Assembly: GCF_006494655.1 (NCBI RefSeq)
Contig: NZ_VHIM01000001.1
Location: 1 to 64,000, forward strand
Direction of reading: 5' to 3'
Length of the DNA: 64,000 nt
Source of the DNA: Arthrobacter agilis
Lineage (GTDB): Bacteria > Actinomycetota > Actinomycetes > Actinomycetales > Micrococcaceae
Below the pieces are notes generated by a model. That model was not told the DNA's origin. It ran no database searches and was given only the letters and a program-made list of their open reading frames with translations. Below are positions 24,558 through 32,313 of the stretch, piece by piece; position 1 is the first letter of the stretch, and each line of letters begins with the position of its first letter. The translations under genes were made by a program, and so were the position numbers.

Positions 24558-25037
24558 ATGAATCGGAGGCTCGTGCCCTTCCTGAACTGGGTCAACCTGT
24601 CGACGCCGTGCGGCCTCGCCGTGGCGGCGCTCTCGGGCTGCAGGATCACCCGCGGACCGCACGGAACACTGCTCGCCGAGGGTTACCGTCGACGACTTCC
24701 CAGGGCGCGTGCCTTCACCGTGGGCAGCGTGGTGCTGGTGCGCGGCAGCGTGCCGCAGGGCGCGCACGCGGGCTTCGACACGTTGCTCGAGCACGAGGCG
24801 CGCCACTGCCGCCAGTACGCAGCGTGCCTCGGACTGCCGTTCCTCCCCGCCTACCTGCTGGCCGCAGGCTACTCGCTGCTGCGCACCGGTGATCCGGCGT
24901 CGCGCAATCCCTTCGAACGGGGCGCGGGGCTGGCCGACGGAGGGTACCGCGAGCAGCCGGCCCGGCCGGTCGCGGGTGCGGTCCGGGCCGCGCTCACCAC
25001 GAGACGTCGACGGCGGCCGGAAGACACCGCGTCCTAG
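24558..25037 (+). CDS. Small HExxH-motif protein, function unknown
   Basis: Unrecognised protein of 159 aa. LEHEARHCRQYAAC near residues 75-88 fits the zinc-metallopeptidase helix HExxH followed by Q-Y/W. The short hydrophobic stretch FLPAYLLAAGYSLL (about 96-109) could be a membrane or packing helix. The N-terminus has FLNWVNLSTPCGLAVAALSGC, and the C-terminus is Arg-rich. Codon use is normal for the window. TACCAT ends six bases before the ATG, so the mRNA may be leaderless. I believe similar small proteins occur in other actinobacteria, but cannot confirm this. Peptidase activity is inference from one motif; it may simply bind metal. Confidence 0.75.
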   Translation: MNRRLVPFLNWVNLSTPCGLAVAALSGCRITRGPHGTLLAEGYRRRLPRARAFTVGSVVLVRGSVPQGAHAGFDTLLEHEARHCRQYAACLGLPFLPAYLLAAGYSLLRTGDPASRNPFERGAGLADGGYREQPARPVAGAVRAALTTRRRRRPEDTAS

Positions 25038-25047
25038 TGCCCGCACC

Positions 25048-25079
25048 CGTGCTAGTGCTCGCGCTCGTGCTAGTGCTCG
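25048..25079. repeat. 18-bp direct repeat, about 1.8 copies
   Basis: CGTGCTAGTGCTCG occurs at 25048-25061 and 25066-25079 with an 18-bp period; a decayed third copy lies just upstream. It fills the gap between two converging genes, and the second copy supplies the pcp stop codon. Confidence 0.8.
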
Positions 25080-25708
25080 GCGCCCGCGGACACCCGCACA
25101 TCGACCGGCGTGCGGGCCGTCGTCGTCGCGATCGCGGCGAGCGCTGCGGCCATGTCCCCGACGGGCAGGCCCGGGGCGCCGTTCGCCTCGGCCTGCTCCG
25201 TCGAGTACGGGACGTGGACGAAGCCGCCCCGCGTCCCGCTGCGTCCCGCGAGACGGTGCATGAGCCCGTAGAAGAGGTGGTTGCAGACGTAGGTCCCGGC
25301 GGTCTGTGAGACCTCCACGGGGACGCCGAGCGCCGCCACGGCCTCGCGGCACGCCTTGATCGGCAGGGTCGAGAAGTAGGCGGCCGGACCGTCGGGCACC
25401 ACCGCGTCATCGACGGGCCGACGCCCCGCGTTGTCCGGGATACGGGCGTCGTCGATATTGATGGCGACACGCTCAACGGAGACGCGCTCGCGTCCGCCGG
25501 CCTGGCCCAGGCAGAGGACGACGTCGGGCCGGTGCCGGTCCATCGCGTCCGTCAGGACATCGACGCTGCGGCCGAAGACGCAGGGCACCTCGACCGCAGC
25601 GGCTTCCAGGCCCTGCGCGCGCAACAGAATCGTCGCCTGCTGCGCCGCGAGCCAGGACGGATTGGTCGTCTCTCCCCCGAAGGGTTCGAAACCGGTGAGG
25701 AGGATCAT
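25070..25708 (-). CDS. pcp: Pyroglutamyl-peptidase I
   Basis: Cytoplasmic cysteine peptidase (family C15, 212 aa) that removes N-terminal pyroglutamate. All three catalytic residues are seen: Glu in GQAGGRERVSVERVAIN (about 68-84), Cys in SQTAGTYVCNHLFY near 143, and His in FVHVPY near 167. ATG 25708 has TAGGCT six bases upstream, so the transcript may be leaderless. The C-terminal residues beyond the family core (about 200-212) are encoded partly by a short tandem repeat. Confidence 0.96.
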   Translation of the reverse strand: MILLTGFEPFGGETTNPSWLAAQQATILLRAQGLEAAAVEVPCVFGRSVDVLTDAMDRHRPDVVLCLGQAGGRERVSVERVAINIDDARIPDNAGRRPVDDAVVPDGPAAYFSTLPIKACREAVAALGVPVEVSQTAGTYVCNHLFYGLMHRLAGRSGTRGGFVHVPYSTEQAEANGAPGLPVGDMAAALAAIATTTARTPVDVRVSAGAEH

Positions 25709-25745
25709 GGGGCAAGCCTAGGCCAGCCGTCGGATGACAGCATAT

Positions 25746-25761
25746 TAGAACGCATGTTCTA
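25746..25761. promoter_or_regulatory. LexA (SOS) box before the radical SAM gene
   Basis: TAGAAC-GCAT-GTTCTA is a perfect palindrome around GAAC-N4-GTTC, the core of the Gram-positive and actinobacterial SOS box. It overlaps a TAATAC hexamer (25760-25765) that lies four bases before the start codon, so LexA binding would block this promoter. Confidence 0.75.
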
Positions 25762-25769
25762 ATACTGGT

Positions 25770-26837
25770 ATGCGGTGGGAGGGACAAAAAGTCACGGAAC
25801 AGGACGGCGGCGCCGTCGCCGAACCGAGCCTCCTGCCGCTCGTGGGTCTCGTCCGGACCGTGCGGACACCGGACTTCGCCGGGATCACCTTCCACGAGGT
25901 CGCCGCGAAGTCGGTGCTGAACAAGGTGCCGCCGACATCGTCCATGCCGTTCTCATGGACCATTAATCCCTTCCGGGGCTGCTCACATGCCTGCGTCTAC
26001 TGCTTCGCCCGCAAGACCCACAGCTACCTGAACCTGGACACGGGCCTGGACTTCGACGCCCAGCTCGTCGTCAAGATCAACGCCGCCGAGGTGCTCGCGC
26101 GGGAGCTCGCCAGGCCGTCCTGGAACCGCGACCACGTGGCGCTCGGCACGAACACCGACCCGTACCAGCGTGCCGAGGGCCGCTACCGCCTGATGCCCGG
26201 GATCATCGCGGCCCTCGCTGAATCGGGGACGCCGTTCTCCATCCTCACCAAGGGGACTCTGCTCGCGCGGGACATCCCGCTCCTCGCAGCAGCCTCGCAC
26301 TCCGTCTCGGTCGGCGTCGGTATCTCGCTCGCCCTGATGGACCCGATCCTCGCGGAATCCATCGAGCCCGGCACGCCCGCGCCGAAGGCGCGCCTCGCGC
26401 TGATCTCGCGGCTGCGCGAATCCGGGCTCCCCTGCGGCGTGATGGCGATGCCGATCCTGCCGTGGCTCACGGACGGCGACGAGTCCCTCGACCAGCTGTT
26501 CGGTGCGCTCGCCGCAGCCGGCGCGACCGGCGTGACCGCCGGCCCCCTGTACCTCAGGCCCGGCTCCCGGGAGTGGTTCATGCAGTGGCTGGGGACGCAC
26601 CACCCACGGCTCGTCCCGAAGTACGAGGCGCTCTACAGCAGCGGGAGCTATGCCTCGAAGGAGTACCGCGACTGGCTGGCCGGACGCATCCGGGTCTTCC
26701 GACGGAAGCACGGCCTCGAGGCCGGCGCGGGGTTCTTCCGGAATCTGACACCGACCGGCGTCCAGGCCCCAGCCGTCCGCGCAGCCTTCGACACCCGGTC
26801 ACCCACCCCGGTCACGGTTCAACCGGCACTCTTCTGA
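25770..26837 (+). CDS. Radical SAM protein, Rv2578c/SplB-like family
   Basis: Iron-sulfur enzyme of 355 aa. The radical SAM cluster ligands are the three cysteines of CSHACVYC near residues 71-78. LGTNTDPYQRAEGRYRLM near 130 is the conserved block of this family, which is related to spore photoproduct lyase. The C-terminal ~70 residues, with FMQWLGTHHP and YASKEYRDWL, match the mycobacterial-type subgroup. The reaction is unknown. Its SOS box and the lyase kinship suggest a role in DNA-damage recovery, as inference. The promoter lies so close to ATG 25770 that the mRNA should be leaderless or nearly so. Confidence 0.88.
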   Translation: MRWEGQKVTEQDGGAVAEPSLLPLVGLVRTVRTPDFAGITFHEVAAKSVLNKVPPTSSMPFSWTINPFRGCSHACVYCFARKTHSYLNLDTGLDFDAQLVVKINAAEVLARELARPSWNRDHVALGTNTDPYQRAEGRYRLMPGIIAALAESGTPFSILTKGTLLARDIPLLAAASHSVSVGVGISLALMDPILAESIEPGTPAPKARLALISRLRESGLPCGVMAMPILPWLTDGDESLDQLFGALAAAGATGVTAGPLYLRPGSREWFMQWLGTHHPRLVPKYEALYSSGSYASKEYRDWLAGRIRVFRRKHGLEAGAGFFRNLTPTGVQAPAVRAAFDTRSPTPVTVQPALF

Positions 26838-26937
26838 CGAGCCCGCTCCGGCCGCTGCCCGGGTCTCGCTGCTCGCGGCATCGCACGGGTCGTGGGTGCC
26901 CGCATGGCCGCTGCCCGGGTGCCCCCTGTCCAGCCTG

Positions 26938-27390
26938 TCAGGTCGCAGCGGGTGCCGTTCCTGCCCGCAGTGCGGTCAGGATCGGCCGGTCGGCCGGAAT
27001 CCAGGGGAGGGCCTCGAGTTCATCGGCGGGTTCCAGGCGGACCCACCGCAGCTCGTCGTGATCCTGCAGGGGCGCGGGCTCTCCTTCCTCGACCTCGGCC
27101 AACCAGACACGCATCGCGGCCGCTGCTGTCAGCGGCCATCCCTGGGCGCCCGGACCGTCGACCTCGGCACCCAGCACGGCGCGGATGCCCAGCTCCTCCG
27201 CGAGCTCTCGCAGCAGGGCAGCTTCGCAGGTCTCCCCCGGTTCCACCTTGCCACCCGGGAACTCCCACATGCCGGCGAACTGCGGCGGCGAGGTGCGTCG
27301 GGCGACAAGGAGCCGGGTCGGGCGGACGAGGGAGTCGACGAGGGCAGCCCCGACGATCTGGCGCAGCGGGGTCGATCTCTGGTGGCTCAC
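26938..27390 (-). CDS. Nudix hydrolase, MutT-like (8-oxo-dGTP diphosphatase family)
   Basis: Nucleotide-sanitising pyrophosphatase of 150 aa. The full Nudix box, GGKVEPGETCEAALLREL followed by AEELGI, lies near residues 46-69, with all metal-binding glutamates present. The fold starts with VGAALVDS, and MWEFPGGK is typical of MutT. GTG 27390 is seven bases after TAGACT (27398-27403), the mark of a leaderless transcript. That promoter lies just before the stop of the upstream acidic ORF. A 100-bp stretch with no feature separates its end from the radical SAM gene. Confidence 0.92.
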   Translation of the reverse strand: MSHQRSTPLRQIVGAALVDSLVRPTRLLVARRTSPPQFAGMWEFPGGKVEPGETCEAALLRELAEELGIRAVLGAEVDGPGAQGWPLTAAAAMRVWLAEVEEGEPAPLQDHDELRWVRLEPADELEALPWIPADRPILTALRAGTAPAAT

Positions 27391-27397
27391 ACGCCCG

Positions 27398-27403
27398 AGT
27401 CTA
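27398..27403 (-). promoter_or_regulatory. -10 element for the Nudix gene, leaderless type
   Basis: TAGACT, then seven bases, then the GTG start. GCTGAC stands 17 bases upstream as a partial -35. Confidence 0.5.
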
Positions 27404-27421
27404 ACCAGCTGTCCCGCGGGG

Positions 27422-27670
27422 TCAGCTCTCCTCGGGAGCCGCGAGCCCGTCCCCCGTCGGTGCAGTCCTGTGTTCCGGGTTCTCACCGCGCCGGTACTCG
27501 CCCTGGGGGCTCAGACCGGGCACCTGCTGGCCGGCGTTGAGCTCCGTCGAGGTGTAGGCCTCCTCGGAGAATTCGGCGGCGCTCTCGTCCTCGGGCTCCT
27601 CGGGGAGGTTGATGTCCTCACGCAGGTGCTCGCTCTGGGGCAGTTCGGAGGGGTGTGGTGTCCAACTCAT
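27422..27670 (-). CDS. Small acidic protein of unknown function
   Basis: An 82-aa ORF that I do not recognise. It is strongly acidic (LPEEPEDES, FSEEAY), lacks cysteines and hydrophobic segments, and is probably disordered. Third codon positions are almost all G or C, like neighbouring genes, which supports real coding. An in-frame TGA six codons before the ATG fixes the start. The ribosome-binding site is weak. It lies 31 bases upstream of the Nudix start. A long Asp/Arg-rich frame in another phase, reaching across the MFS gene, is a shadow. Confidence 0.6.
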   Translation of the reverse strand: MSWTPHPSELPQSEHLREDINLPEEPEDESAAEFSEEAYTSTELNAGQQVPGLSPQGEYRRGENPEHRTAPTGDGLAAPEES

Positions 27671-27896
27671 CCCACAACCCCATCAGCACGGTGTCGGGAC
27701 GTCCAGTCCTTTCGGGGTGCCGTGCGGGTACTTGACGTTCTGCCGGGCCCGGCGGCCGGCACGGGTGACGACCGGGAGGATCGCCTAGGCTGGAAGCGAC
27801 GACGACGTCCGCGTCGCCAGCATCTATTCTCCCTCCCGCCCCGGCGGGTCCGGCGGCCGACCACCACTCCTCGATGATTCCGCCGCTAGGACACCC
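27671..27896. promoter_or_regulatory. Divergent intergenic region, acidic ORF / MFS gene
   Basis: A 226-bp gap. On the plus strand TAGGCT near 27786-27791 with GGTGAC upstream is a possible MFS promoter, giving a leader of about 100 nt. A Gly/Pro-coding-like GC-rich stretch near 27745-27770 (GGGCCCGGCGGCCGG) can fold on itself. Nothing else was recognised. Confidence 0.3.
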
Positions 27897-29180
27897 ATGA
27901 GCATCCTCCCTGCCTCCTCCGACCCGCACCGTCTGTCCGGGCAGCGCCTGGCCCTCGCCATCGGATCGCTGGCCGTCGGCGGATTCGCCATCGGAACCAC
28001 CGAGTTCACCATCATGGGACTGCTCGAGGAGATGCGGGCCGATCTGGGCGTCGACTACGCGGAGGGCGGCCAGGTCATCTCCGCCTACGCGCTCGGCGTG
28101 GTGATCGGAGCTCCCGTGCTCGCGACCATCGGGGCGAAGAAGCCGCAGCGCACCGTTGCCCTGGCCCTGATGCTGGTCATCACCCTCGCCAATCTCTCCT
28201 CCTTCTTCGCCTCGGGATTCGGCTGGATGCTCGCATCGCGTTTCCTGTCCGGGCTGCCGCACGGTGCGTACTTCGGCGTCGCCGCCGTCATCGCAGCCTC
28301 CCTTGCCGATCCCGCGAAGCGCGGCCGCGCCATCGCGATGGTGATGCTGGGACTGAGCATCGCCAACGTGATCGGGGTGCCCTTCGCCACGTGGCTCGGG
28401 CAGCAGTTCGGCTGGCGCTCCATGTTCCTGCTCGTCGGCGTCATCGGCATGGGGACGCTCTTCCTCATCCGGGCCTTCGTCCCCGCCCTCCCGGTCCGCC
28501 CCGGCGCGAGTATCCGGACGGAACTGGGGGCCCTGCGCAGCCCGCAGTTGTGGCTGACGCTGCTCATCGGCATCGTCGGCTTCGGCGGCTTCTTCGCGGT
28601 CTACTCGTACATCTCGCCGATCATGACCGAGGTCGCGGGTCTGGGCGCGGCCCTGCTGCCGCTGGTCGTCGCGCTGTACGGCGTGGGGATGGTCGTCGGT
28701 AACATCCTGGGCGGCCGCCTCGCCGACCGCTCCATCATGGGCAGCATCTACGGGGCCATGGTGACGATCACGGCGGTCCTGCTGCTCTTCCCGCTGGCAG
28801 CGACGATGCCCTGGTCGGCCTGTCTCTTCGTCTTCCTCGTCGGGGCGAGCGGATCCACCCTCATTCCGCCGCTGCAGGCGCGGCTGCTGGATGTCTCGCC
28901 CGACGCTCCCTCGCTCGCCTCGTCGATGAACCATTCCGCCCTCAATACGGCGAATGCGCTCGGAGCTACGGTGGGCGGCGCCGTCATCACCGCTGGATGG
29001 GGATTCACGTCCCCGGCGCTCGTCGGCGCCGTCCTGGCCGTGCTGGGACTCGGTGTCGCCGTCGTGAGCGGGCGGATGGATCGTCGCGCCGGAGGGCAGG
29101 GTGGTCGGCGTGACGGGTCCGTCGTCGCGCCGACCGCGGCCCACGCACAGCAGGCCCACCGCCAGCAGTCGCACTCATAG
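27897..29180 (+). CDS. MFS efflux transporter, AraJ/chloramphenicol-export type
   Basis: Proton-driven inner-membrane exporter of the DHA1 class, 427 aa with about 12 predicted helices. The N-terminal AIGSLAVGGFAIGTTEFTIMG (about 20-40) is the mark of the sugar-efflux/AraJ/Cml subgroup. The central loop (about 195-210) is short, and the C-terminal ~30 residues are polar and Gln/His-rich. It sits alone on the plus strand between a leftward ORF and the leftward translation operon. Substrate is unknown; chloramphenicol or sugar/arabinose export would be a guess. Confidence 0.9.
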   Translation: MSILPASSDPHRLSGQRLALAIGSLAVGGFAIGTTEFTIMGLLEEMRADLGVDYAEGGQVISAYALGVVIGAPVLATIGAKKPQRTVALALMLVITLANLSSFFASGFGWMLASRFLSGLPHGAYFGVAAVIAASLADPAKRGRAIAMVMLGLSIANVIGVPFATWLGQQFGWRSMFLLVGVIGMGTLFLIRAFVPALPVRPGASIRTELGALRSPQLWLTLLIGIVGFGGFFAVYSYISPIMTEVAGLGAALLPLVVALYGVGMVVGNILGGRLADRSIMGSIYGAMVTITAVLLLFPLAATMPWSACLFVFLVGASGSTLIPPLQARLLDVSPDAPSLASSMNHSALNTANALGATVGGAVITAGWGFTSPALVGAVLAVLGLGVAVVSGRMDRRAGGQGGRRDGSVVAPTAAHAQQAHRQQSHS

Positions 29181-29208
29181 CGGGCCCACGTCGACTGACA
29201 GCCGGGCT

Positions 29209-29247
29209 ATCAATCGAGCCGATCAGACGAGGCGATCAGTCGAGGCG
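29209..29247. repeat. Three imperfect 13-bp tandem repeats
   Basis: Units ATCAATCGAGCCG, ATCAGACGAGGCG and ATCAGTCGAGGCG follow without gaps. They fill the convergent gap after the MFS gene and supply the last codons and stop of the methyltransferase gene. Confidence 0.75.
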
Positions 29248-30252
29248 TTGAGCCCGAGCGGACGCGTAGAGGCAGACCGTCGCCGCCGTGCCCACATTGA
29301 GGGATTCGGCGTTGCCGTAGATGGGGACGGCCACCCGGGCGTCGGCGGCCGCGGAGATCTCCGGGGCAAGACCCTGCGCCTCGTTGCCGAACAGCCATGC
29401 TGCCGGATCCTCGAGGCGAACGGATCGTCCCGCCCCCGACTCGGCGTCCGCTCGGTCGAAGGGCACACCGGCGGGAATGCCGGCGGGAATGCCTGCGGCG
29501 GTAACCCCCGACGCCGGCTTCTTCCCGGTGGGTGCGGCTGCATTCCCCTGTCCTCCGGTGGTGAGGCGCCGCGACGCACTCGCGTCCTGGAGGTCGTCGA
29601 GGCTCAGTGGGCCGTAGCCATCGGCGGCGAGAACAGTCAGGCCGGCGGACCGCAGGCGGTCCTGCAGGCCGTCGAGCTCGGCGCCGATGACGAGGGGCAG
29701 ATGGAAGAGGGAGCCCACCGTCGAGCGGACGGTCTTCGGGTTGTAGGGATCCACGCTCGCGCCGGTCAGGATGACGGCGTCGGCGCCCGCAGAGTCGGCG
29801 GCGCGAATGATGGTGCCGGCGTTCCCCGGGTCGCGGACCTCCACGAGCACAGCCACCAGGCGCGGTGCGGTGGAGAGCACGTCGTCCAGGGATCTGTCGA
29901 GGAACCGGCAGACGGCGATGAAACCCTGGGGCGTCACGGTCGACGACATCGCGGCCAGCACGTCCGCCGTCACGCGTCGCACGGCCGGAGCGTCGACGGC
30001 GACCAGCTGCTCGGCGATGTCCGGATGGCGGTCGAGTGCCTCGGCGGTCGCATAGACATCCACCACGACACCACCGTCGTCCTGCCTGTGCCCGTGCAGC
30101 CGGAGTGCCTCGCGGACGGCCTGCGGTCCTTCGGCAAGGAACTCGCGGCGCCTTAACCGCGACGGACGCCCGGCCAGGCGGGCCACCTCCTTCACCCGAT
30201 CAGCCTGGGTGTTGGTCATCAGTGGCGCCTGGGGGCGTCCGTTCACAGTCAT
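29236..30252 (-). CDS. TrmH/SpoU-family RNA 2'-O-methyltransferase
   Basis: SPOUT-fold methyltransferase of 338 aa that uses SAM to methylate a ribose, most likely in 23S rRNA (RlmB/TsnR-type). Motif 1 is VRDPGNAGTIIRAADSAG near residues 145-162, motif 2 LFGNEAQGL near 292 and motif 3 in IYGNAESLNVGTAATV near 315, together forming the trefoil knot. The N-terminal substrate-binding domain has RREFLAEGPQAVREAL. A low-complexity linker (about 220-275), including repeated GIPA units, is inserted before motif 2. ATG 30252 was taken; ATG 30219 is equally possible. It lies 44 bases after rplT. Confidence 0.9.
   Translation of the reverse strand: MTVNGRPQAPLMTNTQADRVKEVARLAGRPSRLRRREFLAEGPQAVREALRLHGHRQDDGGVVVDVYATAEALDRHPDIAEQLVAVDAPAVRRVTADVLAAMSSTVTPQGFIAVCRFLDRSLDDVLSTAPRLVAVLVEVRDPGNAGTIIRAADSAGADAVILTGASVDPYNPKTVRSTVGSLFHLPLVIGAELDGLQDRLRSAGLTVLAADGYGPLSLDDLQDASASRRLTTGGQGNAAAPTGKKPASGVTAAGIPAGIPAGVPFDRADAESGAGRSVRLEDPAAWLFGNEAQGLAPEISAAADARVAVPIYGNAESLNVGTAATVCLYASARAQRLD
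29467..29494. repeat. 12-bp tandem repeat inside the methyltransferase gene
   Basis: GGCGGGAATGCC is repeated head to tail with a partial third unit. It encodes GIPAGIPAG in a linker, so unit gain or loss would keep the frame. Confidence 0.7.
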
Positions 30253-30296
30253 CGTGGACCGGTTGCGCGGGTGGGAGCCCGCCGCAGCCGATGTGC

Positions 30297-30686
30297 CTAG
30301 GCCGAGGCCTTGAGCGGAGCCGACGTATCGGCCGGCAGGGCGTTCTTGGCGATCTGGACGAGCGCGGCGAATGCTGCACCGTCGGTGACGGCAAGATCGG
30401 CGAGCATACGGCGGTCGACCTGGATCTCGGCGGCCTTGAGGCCCTGGATCAGACGGTTGTAGGTCAGGCCGTTGGCGCGGGATGCAGCGTTGATGCGCTG
30501 GATCCACAGGCGACGGAAGTCGCCCTTGCGCTTGCGGCGGTCGCCGTAGCTGTAGACGAACGAGTGGAGCAGCTGCTCCTTGGCCTTGCGGTACAGGCGC
30601 GAACGCTGTCCGCGGTAGCCCTTGGCGCGTTCGAGGATGACGCGACGCTTCTTGTGGGCATTGACTGCCCGCTTCACACGTGCCAC
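30297..30686 (-). CDS. rplT: Ribosomal protein L20
   Basis: Large-subunit protein that binds 23S rRNA early in assembly; 129 aa. It has the typical very basic N-terminus ([20 protein letters not shown]) and the conserved [17 protein letters not shown] block near residues 75-91. The start is GTG at 30686. It is the third gene of infC-rpmI-rplT. In other bacteria L20 represses this operon through the leader; whether that holds here is unknown. An eight-residue C-terminal tail beyond the usual end is variable. Confidence 0.97.
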   Translation of the reverse strand: MARVKRAVNAHKKRRVILERAKGYRGQRSRLYRKAKEQLLHSFVYSYGDRRKRKGDFRRLWIQRINAASRANGLTYNRLIQGLKAAEIQVDRRMLADLAVTDGAAFAALVQIAKNALPADTSAPLKASA

Positions 30687-30779
30687 GTGTGTACTCCTTT
30701 GGTTCTTCTTCGGTCACGGCCGCAGCCGCAGCGCTGCACCTGGAGGTGTCGGCGCTTTCCCGAGGGGGTGGATTGGTGG

Positions 30780-30974
30780 TTAGATGCCCAGCATCTTCTT
30801 GATGGCCTTGGTGTCGGCCTTCGACACGATCTGGTCGCTGGCGAGCCGGCGAGTCACGGTCGAGGACTTGTGCTCGAGGTAGTGGCGGCGGTTGGCCTGC
30901 TGGCGCTTGAGCTTTCCGCTACCGGTCAGCTTGAAGCGCTTCTTGGCGCCGCTGTGGGTCTTCATCTTCGGCAT
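30780..30974 (-). CDS. rpmI: Ribosomal protein L35
   Basis: Small basic large-subunit protein, 64 aa, the exact family length. The [14 protein letters not shown] start and [10 protein letters not shown] near residues 31-40 are diagnostic. ATG 30974 is preceded by GAAGGAGA. It lies between infC and rplT in the universal order, with gaps of about 100 bp on each side that show no distinct signal. Confidence 0.97.
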   Translation of the reverse strand: MPKMKTHSGAKKRFKLTGSGKLKRQQANRRHYLEHKSSTVTRRLASDQIVSKADTKAIKKMLGI

Positions 30975-31079
30975 GGGAACCGATCTCCTTCTCGTAGCCG
31001 GGGCGGATGCACCCGGAGGTCGGCACCCGGGGGTGCCTGTTGGTTGTCGAACGTACCCGGCAGGGACTGGGCCTGAGCC

Positions 31080-32216
31080 CTAGTCGGTGCTCCCGGGCTT
31101 GGGACGGCTGGCCGGGCTCTTGGAAGGAGCCGTCCTGCCGGCAGGCTTGGGGGTCGCCGAGGGCTTCGGCGCTCCGGGCTTCGGCATCGCCGACGGCTTC
31201 GCAGCCACGGCGGGCTTGGGTGCTTCCGCCGATGCGGGAGCCGGAGCAGCAGCAGACCGCGCGGTCGGCGCCGCAGACGCGGGCCTCGGCGCCGACGATG
31301 CGGGACGCGACGTCGCGGGACGCTCGGCCGATGAACGCGCCGGGGTCGAGCGGGGTGCCGAGGTGGTGCGAGCAGGCGCTGCCTTCGGGGCGGGTGTCGT
31401 CGCCGCGTCGGCCTTCGGTGCCTCCACCTTCGGCGCTGCCTCTGCCGCAGCGGGTGCCTGCTCCGTCGTCGCCTCGGCCGGGGCCGTGGTCACGTCGTCC
31501 GCAGGTGTCTCCACCGCGGGCGCCTCGGGCTCGGTGTTCACCGTGTAACCCTCCGGCAGCAGGTCGGCGAGCGACTGCGTGAACGGCGCGTTGTCGCCCC
31601 CGGAGGTGTCGACGCGACCAGTGTCGCCACCCGACTTGGCAGCCTCGTTGGCGGCCTTCGCTTCCGCGCGCTGGGTTGCGCGCCGCGCTTCGGCCTTCGC
31701 CTCGGCCTTGTTCTTGGTGGGCCCGATGACCATGACCATGTTGCGTCCGTCGATGCGCGGCGAGGACTCGACCACGCCGACCTCGGCGACGTCCTCGGCG
31801 AACTTCTGGAGGAGGCGGATACCCATCTCGGGACGCTGCTGCTCACGCCCACGGAACTGGATCATGGCCTTGACCTTGTCACCGGCGCCCAGGAACCGCA
31901 TCGCGTGACCGCGCTTCGTCTCGTAGTCGTGGGTGTCGATCTTCAGGCGGAACCTGATCTCCTTGAGGACCGTGTTGGTCTGGTTCTTCCGCGCCTCACG
32001 TGCCTTGACGGCCGCTTCGTACTTGTACTTACCAAAATCCATGAGCTTGGCCACCGGCGGCTTGGCCTGCGGTGCTACCTCAACCAGATCCAGGTCGGAC
32101 TCGGCGGCAAGTCGGAGTGCATCCTCGATACGGACGATTCCTACCTGTTCGCCGGCAGGACCGACCAGCCGCACCTCGGGGACGCGGATACGATCATTGA
32201 TTCTTGGCTCGCTAAT
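31080..32216 (-). CDS. infC: Translation initiation factor IF-3, AUU start
   Basis: IF-3 keeps ribosomal subunits apart and checks the start codon and initiator tRNA. The normal protein is residues 1-170: N-domain ([17 protein letters not shown]), linker helix ([16 protein letters not shown]), C-domain ([17 protein letters not shown] to VMVIGPTK). A further ~208 residues, rich in Ala, Pro and Lys, form a disordered tail. No ATG or GTG exists at the expected place. AGGAG stands six bases before an ATT at 32216, which precedes SEPRIND, so initiation at AUU is inferred, as in E. coli infC. Such a codon lets IF-3 limit its own synthesis. Confidence 0.93.
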   Translation of the reverse strand: MSEPRINDRIRVPEVRLVGPAGEQVGIVRIEDALRLAAESDLDLVEVAPQAKPPVAKLMDFGKYKYEAAVKAREARKNQTNTVLKEIRFRLKIDTHDYETKRGHAMRFLGAGDKVKAMIQFRGREQQRPEMGIRLLQKFAEDVAEVGVVESSPRIDGRNMVMVIGPTKNKAEAKAEARRATQRAEAKAANEAAKSGGDTGRVDTSGGDNAPFTQSLADLLPEGYTVNTEPEAPAVETPADDVTTAPAEATTEQAPAAAEAAPKVEAPKADAATTPAPKAAPARTTSAPRSTPARSSAERPATSRPASSAPRPASAAPTARSAAAPAPASAEAPKPAVAAKPSAMPKPGAPKPSATPKPAGRTAPSKSPASRPKPGSTD

Positions 32217-32313
32217 GTGTGACTCCTGTGGGTGCTCAATCCGGAACCGCGTGCAGACGAAAGAAGGCCTCCCATTGCATGCGCAATCGAAGGCCTCGTC
32301 AACCGGTTCCGGA
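32217..32313 (-). promoter_or_regulatory. Structured leader of infC
   Basis: Three nested inverted repeats lie just upstream of the infC ribosome-binding site: outer CCGGAACCG (32241-32249) with CGGTTCCGG (32304-32312), middle AGGCCT (32265-32270) with AGGCCT (32291-32296), inner ATTGC with GCAAT around a 4-base loop (32274-32287). Together they could fold into one long hairpin. A role in autoregulation by IF-3 or L20 is inference. Confidence 0.5.

Noticed and set aside
27618-29174. 518-codon leftward frame rich in Asp, Arg, Glu and Gly
   Set aside because: It lies opposite an MFS gene with clear membrane segments and resembles a reverse-complement artefact.
30687-30779. Possible attenuator between rpmI and rplT
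   Set aside because: No stable inverted repeat or U-run stands out in the 93 bp, so the gap is simply noted.
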